A stretch of DNA of 64,000 bases, from NCBI RefSeq assembly GCF_004120195.1, contig NZ_SCHN01000005.1:434001-498000 (forward strand). The letters are read 5' to 3'. The number at the start of each line of letters is the position of its first letter. Position 1 is the first letter of the stretch. This document shows, piece after piece, positions 15,614 through 23,771 of the stretch. The position numbers and the translations under genes are program-made. The notes under the pieces are model-generated. The model made no database searches. It saw nothing but the letters and a program-made list of their open reading frames with translations, and was not told where the DNA came from. Source of the stretch: Enterovibrio baiacu (GTDB lineage: Bacteria > Pseudomonadota > Gammaproteobacteria > Enterobacterales > Vibrionaceae).

Positions 15614-15703
15614 GCAATCCGCCTAACTGAAATGTCCAACGTTAAGGGAACACTTCAAATTGCTGGCGTTTTTCTCTTTAACCGCATCACTGCAAAACAA
15701 CAA

Positions 15704-16342
15704 TCAGCAGATTTTACCTGCACCGACTGCAATGTCAGTTTTGTTATCAATGGTTGCTTGCGCGGCGATTCGTAGGCCTTCTGCAATCACATCCAACGCC
15801 ATGGTTGGTTGTTCGCCCGTTGTTGATTGTTCTGGCAACAATGGAATGTGAATAAAACCATGGCCAATGTTTGTATCACGCAGGTGATGCTGAACACCGT
15901 AAGCCAGGTGATTGCACACGAACGTACCGGCAGTGTTAGACACTTGGCAAGGGATCCCTTTCGCTTGCATCGCCGCGGTAATCGCTTTAATTGGCAAGGT
16001 AGAGAAATATGCATCTGGGCCATCTTCATAGATTGGCTCGTCGATAGGCTGGTTGCCACCGTTATCTGGAATGCGGAAATCATCAATATTGATCGCAACG
16101 CGTTCTGGCGTGATTGCGATGCGGCCACCGGCTTGACCAACAGTGATAACGAAATCTGGCTTGTGCGTTTCAATCGCTGCAATAACCGCATCAATGGCTT
16201 CATAACGCGTGACAGGCACTTCGCAAATGACTATTTCTCCGCCATCTAGCGTCACGCCATCCAGCTTTTTTACAGCTTCTAATGCAGGGTTAATGGCAGC
16301 GCCACCAAAAGGTTCAAAACCAGTAATCAGTACCTTTTTCAT
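15704..16342 (-). CDS. pcp: Pyrrolidone-carboxylate peptidase (pyroglutamyl-peptidase I)
   Basis: The 212-residue cytoplasmic cysteine peptidase (family C15) removes N-terminal 5-oxoproline from peptides. The triad is visible: Glu80 in 'ITPERVAIN', Cys143 in '[14 protein letters not shown]' and His165 in 'GFIHIP'. The fold-start '[11 protein letters not shown]' is also typical. It lies 8 bases after the DUF979 gene and is the last gene of the DUF969-DUF979-pcp operon. The two membrane proteins may therefore bring in pyroglutamyl peptides or 5-oxoproline. Confidence 0.95.
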   Translation of the reverse strand: MKKVLITGFEPFGGAAINPALEAVKKLDGVTLDGGEIVICEVPVTRYEAIDAVIAAIETHKPDFVITVGQAGGRIAITPERVAINIDDFRIPDNGGNQPIDEPIYEDGPDAYFSTLPIKAITAAMQAKGIPCQVSNTAGTFVCNHLAYGVQHHLRDTNIGHGFIHIPLLPEQSTTGEQPTMALDVIAEGLRIAAQATIDNKTDIAVGAGKIC

Positions 16343-16350
16343 TGGGACTC

Positions 16351-17256
16351 TCAGAAAGCAAAGCTGTACATAATGAAGATGTTAAACGCGAGAATGATCA
16401 TCGCGGGCGCAACTTGCATCAAAATAACATGGTGTTTGTTTTTCAGTTCAAGCAAGGCTGCTGGCACCACGTTAAAGTTTGCAGCCATTGGCGTCATTAG
16501 CGTACCGCAGTAACCAGAAAGCATACCCACCACACCGATGATTGCTGCATTGCCGCTGTATTCCATCACCAACAGTGGAATACCGATACCCGTCGTGATC
16601 ACCGCAAAAGCGGCGAATGCATTGCCCATCACGACAGTGAAGATCATCATGCCCACACAGTAGGCAATCACGTTCACCAGCAACATGTTTTCAGGGATCA
16701 TCATTTTGACGATTTGCGCGACGGTATCGCCCACACCTGCTTGGTTGAACAAGAAGCCCAATGCTGCAAGGAATTGCGAAAGAATGGCAGCCCAACCGAT
16801 GGAATCAATCAAGCGACGGCCTTCATTCAAGCTGTGCATTGGCTTACTTTTGGTCAGTAGCAATGCCACGACGATGGATGCAATGGAGCTTAAACCTAGG
16901 CCCACCAGCGCACCGAGTGAGGTGAATTGGCTAATCGCAACCGTGCCTACAGGTACGATGGCCGCAGGAATGAAGAGTTTGTTTTTCAGCACAGACGCCG
17001 TTTTATGACGCTCTTCTTCAGACGTGGTGCCATAGTTGCCCACGCCCATAAAGCCGCCAGCCGCTAATGCCGTTAGCGCTAATACCATCAAACCGGTTAC
17101 CCAGTTCGGGATCATTGCGCCAAAGATAAAGGTGATGCCGTAGATCATCCAGAACAGGCCGGAACCGATGCGTTTTGGGTTGTCTTTATCGAGGAAGCTT
17201 TGCAGGGAGAATGCCAGCAACAGCAAGCCTGTGGTTTGGTAAATGTATTCTAACAT
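16351..17256 (-). CDS. DUF979 membrane protein, half of a predicted two-part permease
   Basis: The 301-residue protein has about 9 hydrophobic segments and a conserved polar stretch inside the membrane, '[33 protein letters not shown]'. This looks like the substrate-binding hairpin of ion-transporter-superfamily permeases. Its start lies 3 bases after the DUF969 stop, with AAGGG as ribosome site, so they are coupled. DUF969 and DUF979 are nearly always adjacent and often next to pcp. Together they probably form one transporter, with substrate inferred from pcp. No direct biochemical proof known to me. Confidence 0.85.
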   Translation of the reverse strand: MLEYIYQTTGLLLLAFSLQSFLDKDNPKRIGSGLFWMIYGITFIFGAMIPNWVTGLMVLALTALAAGGFMGVGNYGTTSEEERHKTASVLKNKLFIPAAIVPVGTVAISQFTSLGALVGLGLSSIASIVVALLLTKSKPMHSLNEGRRLIDSIGWAAILSQFLAALGFLFNQAGVGDTVAQIVKMMIPENMLLVNVIAYCVGMMIFTVVMGNAFAAFAVITTGIGIPLLVMEYSGNAAIIGVVGMLSGYCGTLMTPMAANFNVVPAALLELKNKHHVILMQVAPAMIILAFNIFIMYSFAF

Positions 17257-17259
17257 CGC

Positions 17260-17973
17260 TTACTGCCCTTCTTTTTGAACGTTTGCCGTTGCAGCAGCAG
17301 ACGATGCATCCACTTTCAACAAACGGGCTTCCATGATTTTGCTGAAAATCACGAACACAACAAAAGAGGCAATCGCGGTCGGCAGTGCCCATAGCGCCAT
17401 GGTTTCAAGTTTCACGTCCAATTGGTTATCCGTCATTACGCCTTTAATGAGCAAGATGCCGCCCGTACCAATAAACAACAGCTGACTAAAGAAGTTCGCG
17501 AAGTTTTCACTGGCCGCCGATAGCGCACGAATGCCTTGGCGTTTTTCATCAGACAAGTTTGGTGAGGCTTTCTCTGCAGCCGCTTCAGCCATAGGCGCAA
17601 TCAGAGGACGGATCATGGATGGGTGACCACCAATGCTCAACCCCATGCCATTGGTCACTTTGCGAAGCAGCAGGTATGTCATCAAGATCTTGCTGACAGA
17701 GGCTTTTTTCATTGCGCCGATCAATGCTTCTGCACGTTGGCGAAGGCCATAGCGCTCAAGAATACCGATCATAGGGAGGATAAGAATGAACAGGGACATG
17801 TAGCGGTTCTGGGTAAAGGATTGACCTAAGATAGACAGAATGTCCATTACCGCGATGTCTGCGACCAAGCCAGTAGCAACACCCGCAACCAAAATTACCA
17901 ACAAGGTGTTTAGCTTTAATGCTAAGCCCACCGTTATTATCACAATGCCAATCAATGGCCAAAAATCAATCAT
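17260..17973 (-). CDS. DUF969 membrane protein, half of a predicted two-part permease
   Basis: The 237-residue protein has about 6 hydrophobic segments. Conserved 'PMIGILERYGLRQRAEALI', 'LRKVTNGMGLSIGGHPSMIRPLIAPM' and 'SAASENFANFFSQLLFIGTGGILLI' carry polar and Gly/Pro residues within membrane segments, as in the DUF969 family. It is the first gene of the three-gene operon. The promoter should lie in 17974-18100. Confidence 0.85.
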   Translation of the reverse strand: MIDFWPLIGIVIITVGLALKLNTLLVILVAGVATGLVADIAVMDILSILGQSFTQNRYMSLFILILPMIGILERYGLRQRAEALIGAMKKASVSKILMTYLLLRKVTNGMGLSIGGHPSMIRPLIAPMAEAAAEKASPNLSDEKRQGIRALSAASENFANFFSQLLFIGTGGILLIKGVMTDNQLDVKLETMALWALPTAIASFVVFVIFSKIMEARLLKVDASSAAATANVQKEGQ

Positions 17974-18436
17974 AAGGGCTCTCTACACGATCTGTAATTT
18001 TACGTGTTATCAGTGACTAAAAATTCAAAGATGACCCGAGTATACGTAAGCCCCTAAATCACCTCCAATTAGAGATTTTTGCGACCAAGAACAAGCATTT
18101 TTGTCGTAATGTCATTTAAGTTTCATTTGTTAAGTCGTTGTTTCCAAGTTGGCGGAGACGCTGTAAGCCTTATAAATTCTGTGTTGGCGTCAAATTCGTG
18201 GAAAATTGAGAATCCAATATGGCTAATCCATTGAATTTTCAGTTATGAAACAAAAATTCCTGAAAAATCCCGTTCTACTAGTATGCATCGCCAATACTTA
18301 TCTATATCAGCGCCTGCTCAAAGGGTGGCGCTGAACGCGCAGCAGAACAGAAATGACCAGCAGGTAAGTCGAGGAAACGCGTTAGGCGGTATAAGAAATA
18401 CAACGGTATGGACACCAGAAACAAAGCAGGACATTC
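17974..18436. other. Divergent intergenic region, DUF969 operon / L,D-transpeptidase
   Basis: AT-rich near 18050-18270. It must contain both divergent promoters. A 29-codon frame at 18245-18334 (+) lacks a ribosome site and is not called as a gene. No clear operator recognised. Confidence 0.35.
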
Positions 18437-19231
18437 ATGAAAACGTTATATGGGATTGCGATAGCCGCCACCATGTTGTGGGCACTGCCGCAAACGGGCA
18501 CAGCCTCTGCGAACACTCTTTCGAGCGATACGGAGATCCTGACGGCGTCAACCTCCACGAACATAACCATCACTCAGCCCAACGACGCACAGACAGACAC
18601 AGCTCCCAAGACTGTCTCTCGCGTCAGCGATAAATCGTCCATTGATGCCGTTCGCAGCATTATCGCTTCATCATCATCGGCAGCGCGCTACTCCCGCTCT
18701 TCTATCGATGAGATTTTAGGCAAAAGCCAACGCCCGAAGACAGATACCCCCAAACCAAACGACAAAAAAACCGTGCTCATTAAACCACCAGAGCCAGTAG
18801 ACACACCGAAAGTCGATTTGGTCAAAATAGATAAATCGATGCGAAAGATGTTTCTCCTCAAAGGAGACGAGGTAGTGGCTACCTATGGCATTGCGTTGGG
18901 CGCGAACCCCAAAGGCCATAAACTAAGAGAAGGTGACAAGCGCACACCTGAAGGCCGCTATACATTAGATTTGATTAACGAGCGCTCACGTTTTTACCGT
19001 TCAATTCGCATCAACTACCCGAGTAAAGAGGATCTCGCACGTGCTGAGCTATTAGGCTTTCCGCCAGGCGGTCAAATCATGATCCACGGACAAAAGAACG
19101 GTAATGGTCCTCACCCTAGCCTGAACCGAGGTAAGGACTGGACAGACGGTTGCGTTGCCATTTCAAATAAAGAGATGGATGAGTTCTTAGCATTGGTCAA
19201 CATAGGCACACCCATAGAGATCGAATGGTAA
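18437..19231 (+). CDS. L,D-transpeptidase (YkuD domain)
   Basis: The 264-residue exported protein has a signal peptide (MKTLYGIAIAATMLWALPQ), a low-complexity Ser/Thr/Pro-rich linker to about residue 125, and then a YkuD catalytic domain. The HxxxxxC-type signature is present: His217 in 'QIMIHGQKNGNG' and the nucleophile Cys239 in 'DWTDGCVAISN'. These enzymes act in the periplasm on tetrapeptide stems, either forming 3-3 cross-links or attaching or detaching lipoproteins. The 'TDGCVAISN' variant resembles the YafK/ErfK branch, but the exact reaction cannot be assigned. No partner gene. Confidence 0.88.
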   Translation: MKTLYGIAIAATMLWALPQTGTASANTLSSDTEILTASTSTNITITQPNDAQTDTAPKTVSRVSDKSSIDAVRSIIASSSSAARYSRSSIDEILGKSQRPKTDTPKPNDKKTVLIKPPEPVDTPKVDLVKIDKSMRKMFLLKGDEVVATYGIALGANPKGHKLREGDKRTPEGRYTLDLINERSRFYRSIRINYPSKEDLARAELLGFPPGGQIMIHGQKNGNGPHPSLNRGKDWTDGCVAISNKEMDEFLALVNIGTPIEIEW

Positions 19232-19236
19232 TGCTG

Positions 19237-19263
19237 ACGCTGCACCGTCCGCCGGTGCAGCGT
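19237..19263 (+). terminator. Hairpin after the L,D-transpeptidase gene
   Basis: ACGCTGCACC / GGTGCAGCGT, 10-bp perfect stem with 7-base loop, 6 bases after the stop. No T-run follows directly, so termination may be weak or protein-assisted. Confidence 0.55.
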
Positions 19264-19502
19264 ACACCAACTTTCCCCCCGCAATTTACCTTTTCATTTA
19301 CAGCGCGATCCACTCGATGACATATGCCCGCGTCATCCGCCAAAATCACCCTGTATCCAACCAATTTCACTAAACATCGACTGCACACTTTCCCAGACGA
19401 GATGCTTATATTTGTTGACGCTTAATCTCAAATTTTCGGGTAACAAAAGTGTAATAGACGAAATATTGTCTCATTTTCGATATTGAATCCCATCGGCAGT
19501 GT

Positions 19503-19531
19503 CTGTCATCTGGCTGTAAGATAACTGTCAT
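19503..19531 (+). promoter_or_regulatory. PhoB box (three direct repeats)
   Basis: CTGTCAT (19503-19509), CTGTAAG (19514-19520) and CTGTCAT (19525-19531) lie exactly 11 bases apart, with AT-containing 4-base spacers. This is the Pho-box architecture, extended by a third half-site. It lies 77 bases upstream of nptA and predicts induction under phosphate limitation. Confidence 0.82.
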
Positions 19532-19607
19532 ATTTCGATCCTACCTTCGTCGTGCGTACAGAAAACCACAACGATAAATATGTTGGTTTCCATCACAAGG
19601 AAAGGAT

Positions 19608-20750
19608 ATGGCACAGTTAGAAGCCGAAAATAAACAAACGGGTAAACGCGCTGACTTTATGGTCTGGATTAAGATCGTAGGTCTGGTTTATTTGTTACTT
19701 TTAGCCGTCGGCATGATTGGTTCAGGATTTAAATGGGCCACAGGCGGACAAGCGAAAGAACTTTTTGAATTTGCTTCAAACCCTTTTACTGCCCTCATTA
19801 TCGGTACGGTATGTACTGCCCTCATTCAAAGTTCTAGTACTGTAACCTCCATCATCGTGGGCATGGTTGCGGGCGGTTTACCTCTCGCAACTGCAATCCC
19901 TATGGTCATGGGTGCTAACATCGGTACCACCATCACCAACACCCTGGTGAGCTTGGGCCACGTTCGTGACAAAGAAGAATTCAAGCGCGCTTTCTCAGCC
20001 GCCACGATTCACGATTTCTTCAACTTAATGGCAGTGGTTATCTTCTTGCCACTGGAAATCGCGACAGGCTTCTTGCAGAAAGTGAGTGCATGGATGGTGG
20101 CACCGCTGTCCGGTTCTGATGGCATGAGTTTGAGCGGTTTCAACTTCATGAAAGCCATCACCAAACCTGTGATCAACTCCGTGAAAGGCGCGTTAGAGTC
20201 ACTGGGTGAACCGACTGGCGGCATCATCATGATTCTGCTGGGCATCACGTGTATCTTCATTTCCATCACCATCATCGGCAAGTTGCTGAAAGTGGCAATG
20301 GTTGGACGTGCTAAGCAGCTGCTTCACAATGCGATCGGTAAAGGCCCAGTTTCAGGCATTTTCTCCGGCACCTTGATGACGATTCTTGTGCAATCTAGCT
20401 CGACCACGACCAGCTTGGCGATTCCACTGGTTGGGTCAGGCGTGTTCAAGGTACGTGAGATTTATCCGTTCACCCTGGGTGCGAACATCGGTACCTGTGT
20501 AACCGCATTGCTGGCGGCAACCGCCGTGAGTGGTGAGTTGGCAGATGCTGCACTTCAAATATCACTGGTACACCTTGTCTATAATGTAATGGCCGTAGCA
20601 GTCATATTTGGTATTCCGTTTTTACGGGAGTTACCACTTAAAGGCGCCGCCTACATGGGCGATCTCGCAGCAAGAAGCAAGCTATATCCTTTGGCCTACA
20701 TCGTGTTTGTGTTCTTCGTTGTCCCATTATTCCTAATCTTGCTTAGCTAG
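19608..20750 (+). CDS. nptA: Na+/phosphate symporter NptA
   Basis: The 380-residue inner-membrane protein of the Na/Pi-cotransporter family (PF02690) contains two inverted repeats. Each carries the hallmark 'QSSST' in a re-entrant hairpin: 'ALIQSSSTVTSIIVGMVAGG' near residue 70 and 'ILVQSSSTTTSLAIPLVGSG' near residue 265. Each is followed by 'GANIGT'. Length and layout match V. cholerae NptA. It imports inorganic phosphate with Na+, suited to marine or brackish life. The PhoB box upstream and the small coiled-coil gene 9 bases downstream make a phosphate-responsive two-gene unit. Confidence 0.93.
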   Translation: MAQLEAENKQTGKRADFMVWIKIVGLVYLLLLAVGMIGSGFKWATGGQAKELFEFASNPFTALIIGTVCTALIQSSSTVTSIIVGMVAGGLPLATAIPMVMGANIGTTITNTLVSLGHVRDKEEFKRAFSAATIHDFFNLMAVVIFLPLEIATGFLQKVSAWMVAPLSGSDGMSLSGFNFMKAITKPVINSVKGALESLGEPTGGIIMILLGITCIFISITIIGKLLKVAMVGRAKQLLHNAIGKGPVSGIFSGTLMTILVQSSSTTTSLAIPLVGSGVFKVREIYPFTLGANIGTCVTALLAATAVSGELADAALQISLVHLVYNVMAVAVIFGIPFLRELPLKGAAYMGDLAARSKLYPLAYIVFVFFVVPLFLILLS

Positions 20751-20759
20751 GAGGCCAAG

Positions 20760-21038
20760 ATGCCAGATTCAAAATTATCGTACGACGAGTTAATGGAAGA
20801 AATCAGTCGTGCACGCAAGTTGCTTTCTGAGCTAGAAGCAGCGGCAAAGAAGAACAAAGAGAAGAAAGCAGAAGTAAAAGCAGAAATCGAGCGTGAACAA
20901 CACTTGATGATTGATAACCTCGAAGCGGTTTACGAAGACACAGAACACAATGCGTCTAATCTTCAAACCTTTGCCAAGCTTGCAGCCAGCGAACTGAAAG
21001 CCTTGGTAGAAAAAATGCATAACAAAATGCATGACTAA
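20760..21038 (+). CDS. Small coiled-coil protein co-transcribed with nptA
   Basis: The 92-residue charged, all-helical protein (Lys, Glu, Ala-rich) has heptad-like spacing through 'LMEEISRARKLLSELEAAAKK' and 'NLEAVYEDTEHNASNLQTFAKLAASELKALVEKMHN'. No signal peptide or membrane segment. AGGAGG lies upstream of the ATG and the gap to nptA is 9 bases. It could be a cytoplasmic regulator of NptA, in the way PhoU-type helical proteins act on phosphate transport, but it shows no PhoU signature. Function unknown. Confidence 0.78.
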   Translation: MPDSKLSYDELMEEISRARKLLSELEAAAKKNKEKKAEVKAEIEREQHLMIDNLEAVYEDTEHNASNLQTFAKLAASELKALVEKMHNKMHD

Positions 21039-21066
21039 GTCGGCCCAACCGACATAAGAAAGAGCA

Positions 21067-21108
21067 AAACAAAAAGCCCGGTGCACACATCCCCGCATCG
21101 GGCTTTTT
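21067..21108 (+). terminator. Intrinsic terminator of the nptA operon
   Basis: A 14-bp stem, AAAAAGCCCGGTGC / GCATCGGGCTTTTT (one G-T pair), with a 10-base loop ending in five T. It may also serve gbpA on the other strand. Confidence 0.9.
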
Positions 21109-21207
21109 CATTTCTATTCCTGTGTGTTTTCTCGCGTTTATCAGGCTTTAACGCATTAGAATGCTTCGTATATCACCACCAAACGCGTGCGTCACACCAC
21201 ATTGCGA

Positions 21208-22779
21208 TTATTCGCAGACAAACACACCTTTGTGTTCCCACGCTTCTGGGGAAGATGCTGGACTGGTGTTCACCCACCATTTGGCTTGGTAAAGCTCGCC
21301 ATCGAAAATCACTTGCTCGCCGCCGTTATAGGCTTTGCCTTGCGTCCATGGCACGGGCATTTTGCTCACTAGCGACCATGCATCACTGTTGTCAGGTTTT
21401 GCGCCCGTCACCCAGTAATTCGCCTGCCATACCAAACCGTTGTAACTCACTTTGTCACCACCCGTGTAAATACTGGCTGTGTCCCACGCAGGGAAGTTAA
21501 CCGCTTCAGGGTCTGTGCCACACTGGTCACTTTGCTCAATCAAGTGGAAATCCAACAGCTGCTGATCAACCAGGTTACCGTCTTTATCTTTCACACGAGA
21601 AACCAGCATGTGGTGGCCTGCTGTCGCGTTCTCTAGCACCATATCAACGTAAGCGGTTGTGCCGTCTTTCAGTGCCAAGCGCTCGTTCGCCAGCGCTTCT
21701 TGTGCATGGTTATACACGGTCATTTCAACCGTTAGATCACCGGATGCCGTCACTGCAAGATCTAGCATGACGGGCTTACTGCCTATCATGTATTCTTTTT
21801 TCAGACCATCAATCGTGATGTTGTAGTCAGGCTCTGGTGAGGCAATCTCATAGCCCACTTCAACGCGCGCTAGCCCACTGCCAGCGTTCAGGTAAATCGG
21901 GTTTGCACCGTAAACAGGGACAAATTTACCTTTGCCATCAGGCTGACCCGCTTTGATCGCGTCATTGTTTGAATCGTTAATTTTGGCGGCAAGATCGTGC
22001 GACCAATTGTTCGCAATGCCTGCTTTTTCAGAATCGATTTCAAGGCGTGTGGTCAATTCAGGGCGCTCGCCTTCGTTGTCAAACACCCGGGTGAACACTT
22101 TGTCACCTTTCGCCAAATTCATGCCCGGGAAAATTTGTCCCGCCACTGACCACTCAGGTAATACAGGTTGGTCGCCATCGAACTGCACGTCGATCGCGTT
22201 ATAGAACGCGGCTGCCGTATCGCCCACATCCCAGACGGCCAAAATAACGTGGTAACCCTCACGTACAGGCACATCACACGCGTGAAGGACCTGCTTAGGT
22301 GGCTTTTGCATGTTGCCTTCAACCACACAGAATGGGGTTAAATCGAGTTGGTTGCGTGAAAGCGGTTGATTGACGTTCCAGTTTGGCTTGGTGATGTAAT
22401 ATTTCCAGCTACGGGTAACGTGGTTTGCCGTAAAGGTCCACTCGAAGTTATTCATGCCCGCAGTAATAGGACGTTTCACCCAGCGCGATGCTGTTTGCTC
22501 GTCCAGCGGAGAGAATTGTATCAAGCCAGCACTTGCGAGTTTACCATCTTCAGGGCCTAACTCAGGGAAACCTTCTGGGCCTTCAACGCTCTGAGGCTCC
22601 CATTGTACTTGTCCGCAGTTCGCGTTTTGTTCGCCAGTGTCAGCCGTTGGTGCTTTACACAACGCAGCACGACCCGCAGCAACGCCGCCGTCATACGCGC
22701 TGATATAGCCATGAGACATTGCGCCCGCACTAAACAATGCAGCCGAAAGGGGAAGAAGAGTCGATCGTAGTTTGAGCAT
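21208..22779 (-). CDS. gbpA: GbpA: secreted chitin-binding lytic polysaccharide monooxygenase
   Basis: The 523-residue protein has a signal peptide of 22 residues ending AMS, which exposes His23 as the N-terminal residue of the copper histidine brace (mature 'HGYISAYDGGVAAGRAALC'). The AA10 LPMO domain runs to about residue 210, with the second histidine in 'TANHVTRSWKYY'. GbpA domains 2 and 3 follow. The C-terminus has two Trp/Tyr-rich carbohydrate-binding repeats in tandem: 'IYTGGDKVSYNGLVWQANYW' and 'AYNGGEQVIFDGELYQAKWW'. The protein attaches cells to chitin and mucin and oxidatively cleaves chitin. V. cholerae GbpA (485 residues) has, from memory, one C-terminal module, so this one seems to carry an extra. 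AGGAAG precedes the start. Confidence 0.95.
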   Translation of the reverse strand: MLKLRSTLLPLSAALFSAGAMSHGYISAYDGGVAAGRAALCKAPTADTGEQNANCGQVQWEPQSVEGPEGFPELGPEDGKLASAGLIQFSPLDEQTASRWVKRPITAGMNNFEWTFTANHVTRSWKYYITKPNWNVNQPLSRNQLDLTPFCVVEGNMQKPPKQVLHACDVPVREGYHVILAVWDVGDTAAAFYNAIDVQFDGDQPVLPEWSVAGQIFPGMNLAKGDKVFTRVFDNEGERPELTTRLEIDSEKAGIANNWSHDLAAKINDSNNDAIKAGQPDGKGKFVPVYGANPIYLNAGSGLARVEVGYEIASPEPDYNITIDGLKKEYMIGSKPVMLDLAVTASGDLTVEMTVYNHAQEALANERLALKDGTTAYVDMVLENATAGHHMLVSRVKDKDGNLVDQQLLDFHLIEQSDQCGTDPEAVNFPAWDTASIYTGGDKVSYNGLVWQANYWVTGAKPDNSDAWSLVSKMPVPWTQGKAYNGGEQVIFDGELYQAKWWVNTSPASSPEAWEHKGVFVCE

Positions 22780-22893
22780 GTTTGAACTTCCTGCGTGTTT
22801 TTAGATTCACCCACAGCACGGACAAACGGCGCAACGGAACATTTTCTCTAGGACTCGTTTTTTGTTGAACGTCGCTTTCTACGAAAACGCGTC

Positions 22894-23145
22894 TTAACGA
22901 GCAGGTTCTTCATGAACCCAGAAAATGGCGGCCCCGCTGTCATAAGCTGTTACCTCTTGTTGGGTAATTGCCCTTAGACCGGAAGCTTTGCGTCCTGCTT
23001 TTTCAAGCAGTTTGCCGATGAATGTGGAACGGCCGCAAGAGTATTCAGAAAATGCGTCGAGACAAACATTTACTGCATTTAAACGGCGAATAGATCCATT
23101 TATGTGATTTATATCACATAAATTGCGAGTGGGGAAAATGCGCAT
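22894..23145 (-). CDS. Small protein of unknown function, CRP-like site within its frame
   Basis: The 83-residue frame from the ATG at 23145 has AAAAGGG 5 bases upstream. The C-terminal two-thirds looks like real protein ('AVNVCLDAFSEYSCGRSTFIGKLLEKAGRK', 'SGAAIFWVHEEPAR'). The first 20 codons run through a perfect CRP-type palindrome, and no other standard start codon lies downstream in frame. Either the palindrome is coincidentally coding, or the true start is non-standard. It lies on the same strand as gbpA, 114 bases upstream, and could be its operon partner. Confidence 0.5.
   Translation of the reverse strand: MRIFPTRNLCDINHINGSIRRLNAVNVCLDAFSEYSCGRSTFIGKLLEKAGRKASGLRAITQQEVTAYDSGAAIFWVHEEPAR
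23099..23122. promoter_or_regulatory. Probable CRP (cAMP receptor protein) site
   Basis: TTTATGTGAT-TTAT-ATCACATAAA is a perfect 10-bp inverted repeat with a 4-base centre and contains TGTGA-N6-TCACA, the CRP core. It sits inside the 5' part of a small - strand frame and 320 bases upstream of gbpA. Catabolite control of a chitin-utilisation gene would make sense. Confidence 0.7.
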
Positions 23146-23195
23146 TGATGCCCTTTTAAGCAGCATGGCGGCATTTCATACCGTATTGATTATAA

Positions 23196-23234
23196 AAGAA
23201 AAAGCCAGACATACTGGACAGCATGTCTGGCTTT
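23196..23234 (-). terminator. Terminator of the hxlR-kefG-kefB-GNAT unit
   Basis: On the - strand AAAGCCAGACAT / ATGTCTGGCTTT, 12-bp perfect stem with 10-base loop, followed by TTCTTTTATAA. Confidence 0.85.
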
Positions 23235-23291
23235 CTATTGTTTCAGTGTATTGCCGAGTTCATTGACGCATGACATTTATACCCGCGGCCA

Positions 23292-23771
23292 TTACAGCCA
23301 ACGTTCCATACGGAGCAATGTCCACGCTTCTCCGTTAAAGAAACGCGTTTTGGTGTGGTCAGGCAATACGACAAACCCCAAAGAGGAATAGCAGGAAATC
23401 GCCGCCGCATTGTGCGCAAATACCGCCAATGACGCTTTATACACGTTCGGAATCACCCTTACTTTTTCCAACGCCAAAGCGACCAATTGGTGCCCTAACC
23501 CCTTTCCTCGTTGTGTCGGTGACGCAATGAGTACGCGACACAAACGGTACTCATTGTCAGACACACGAAACAGCTCGATATAGCCGACCGCTTCTTGATT
23601 GTGTTTAACCAAGTATGGGGTGACTTCTTCACGCGCAATATGCGTAGTGATCTGCTCGGGCGTCAGTGGGAAAGCAAACGCTGGCCCTCCCCACTGAAAA
23701 TTTGCCGTCGCATCAGGGATCCACGCACAAAGCTGTGCCGCATCGTTGTTACCGAAGGGCACAAGCTCCAT
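23292..23771 (-). CDS. GNAT-family N-acetyltransferase
   Basis: The 159-residue acetyl-CoA-dependent transferase carries motif A, 'RVLIASPTQRGKGLGHQLVALAL' (pyrophosphate loop QRGKGLG), and motif B, 'LAVFAHNAAAISCYSSLGFV'. The N-terminus reads 'LVPFGNNDAAQLCAWIPDATANFQWGGPAFAFPLT', as in RimJ/phosphinothricin-type GNATs. The substrate is unknown. Its ATG overlaps the kefB stop by one base, so it is co-translated with the K+ efflux system. Confidence 0.88.
   Translation of the reverse strand: MELVPFGNNDAAQLCAWIPDATANFQWGGPAFAFPLTPEQITTHIAREEVTPYLVKHNQEAVGYIELFRVSDNEYRLCRVLIASPTQRGKGLGHQLVALALEKVRVIPNVYKASLAVFAHNAAAISCYSSLGFVVLPDHTKTRFFNGEAWTLLRMERWL

Noticed and set aside
18245..18334. 29-codon frame upstream of the L,D-transpeptidase
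   Set aside because: No Shine-Dalgarno sequence and no recognisable function.
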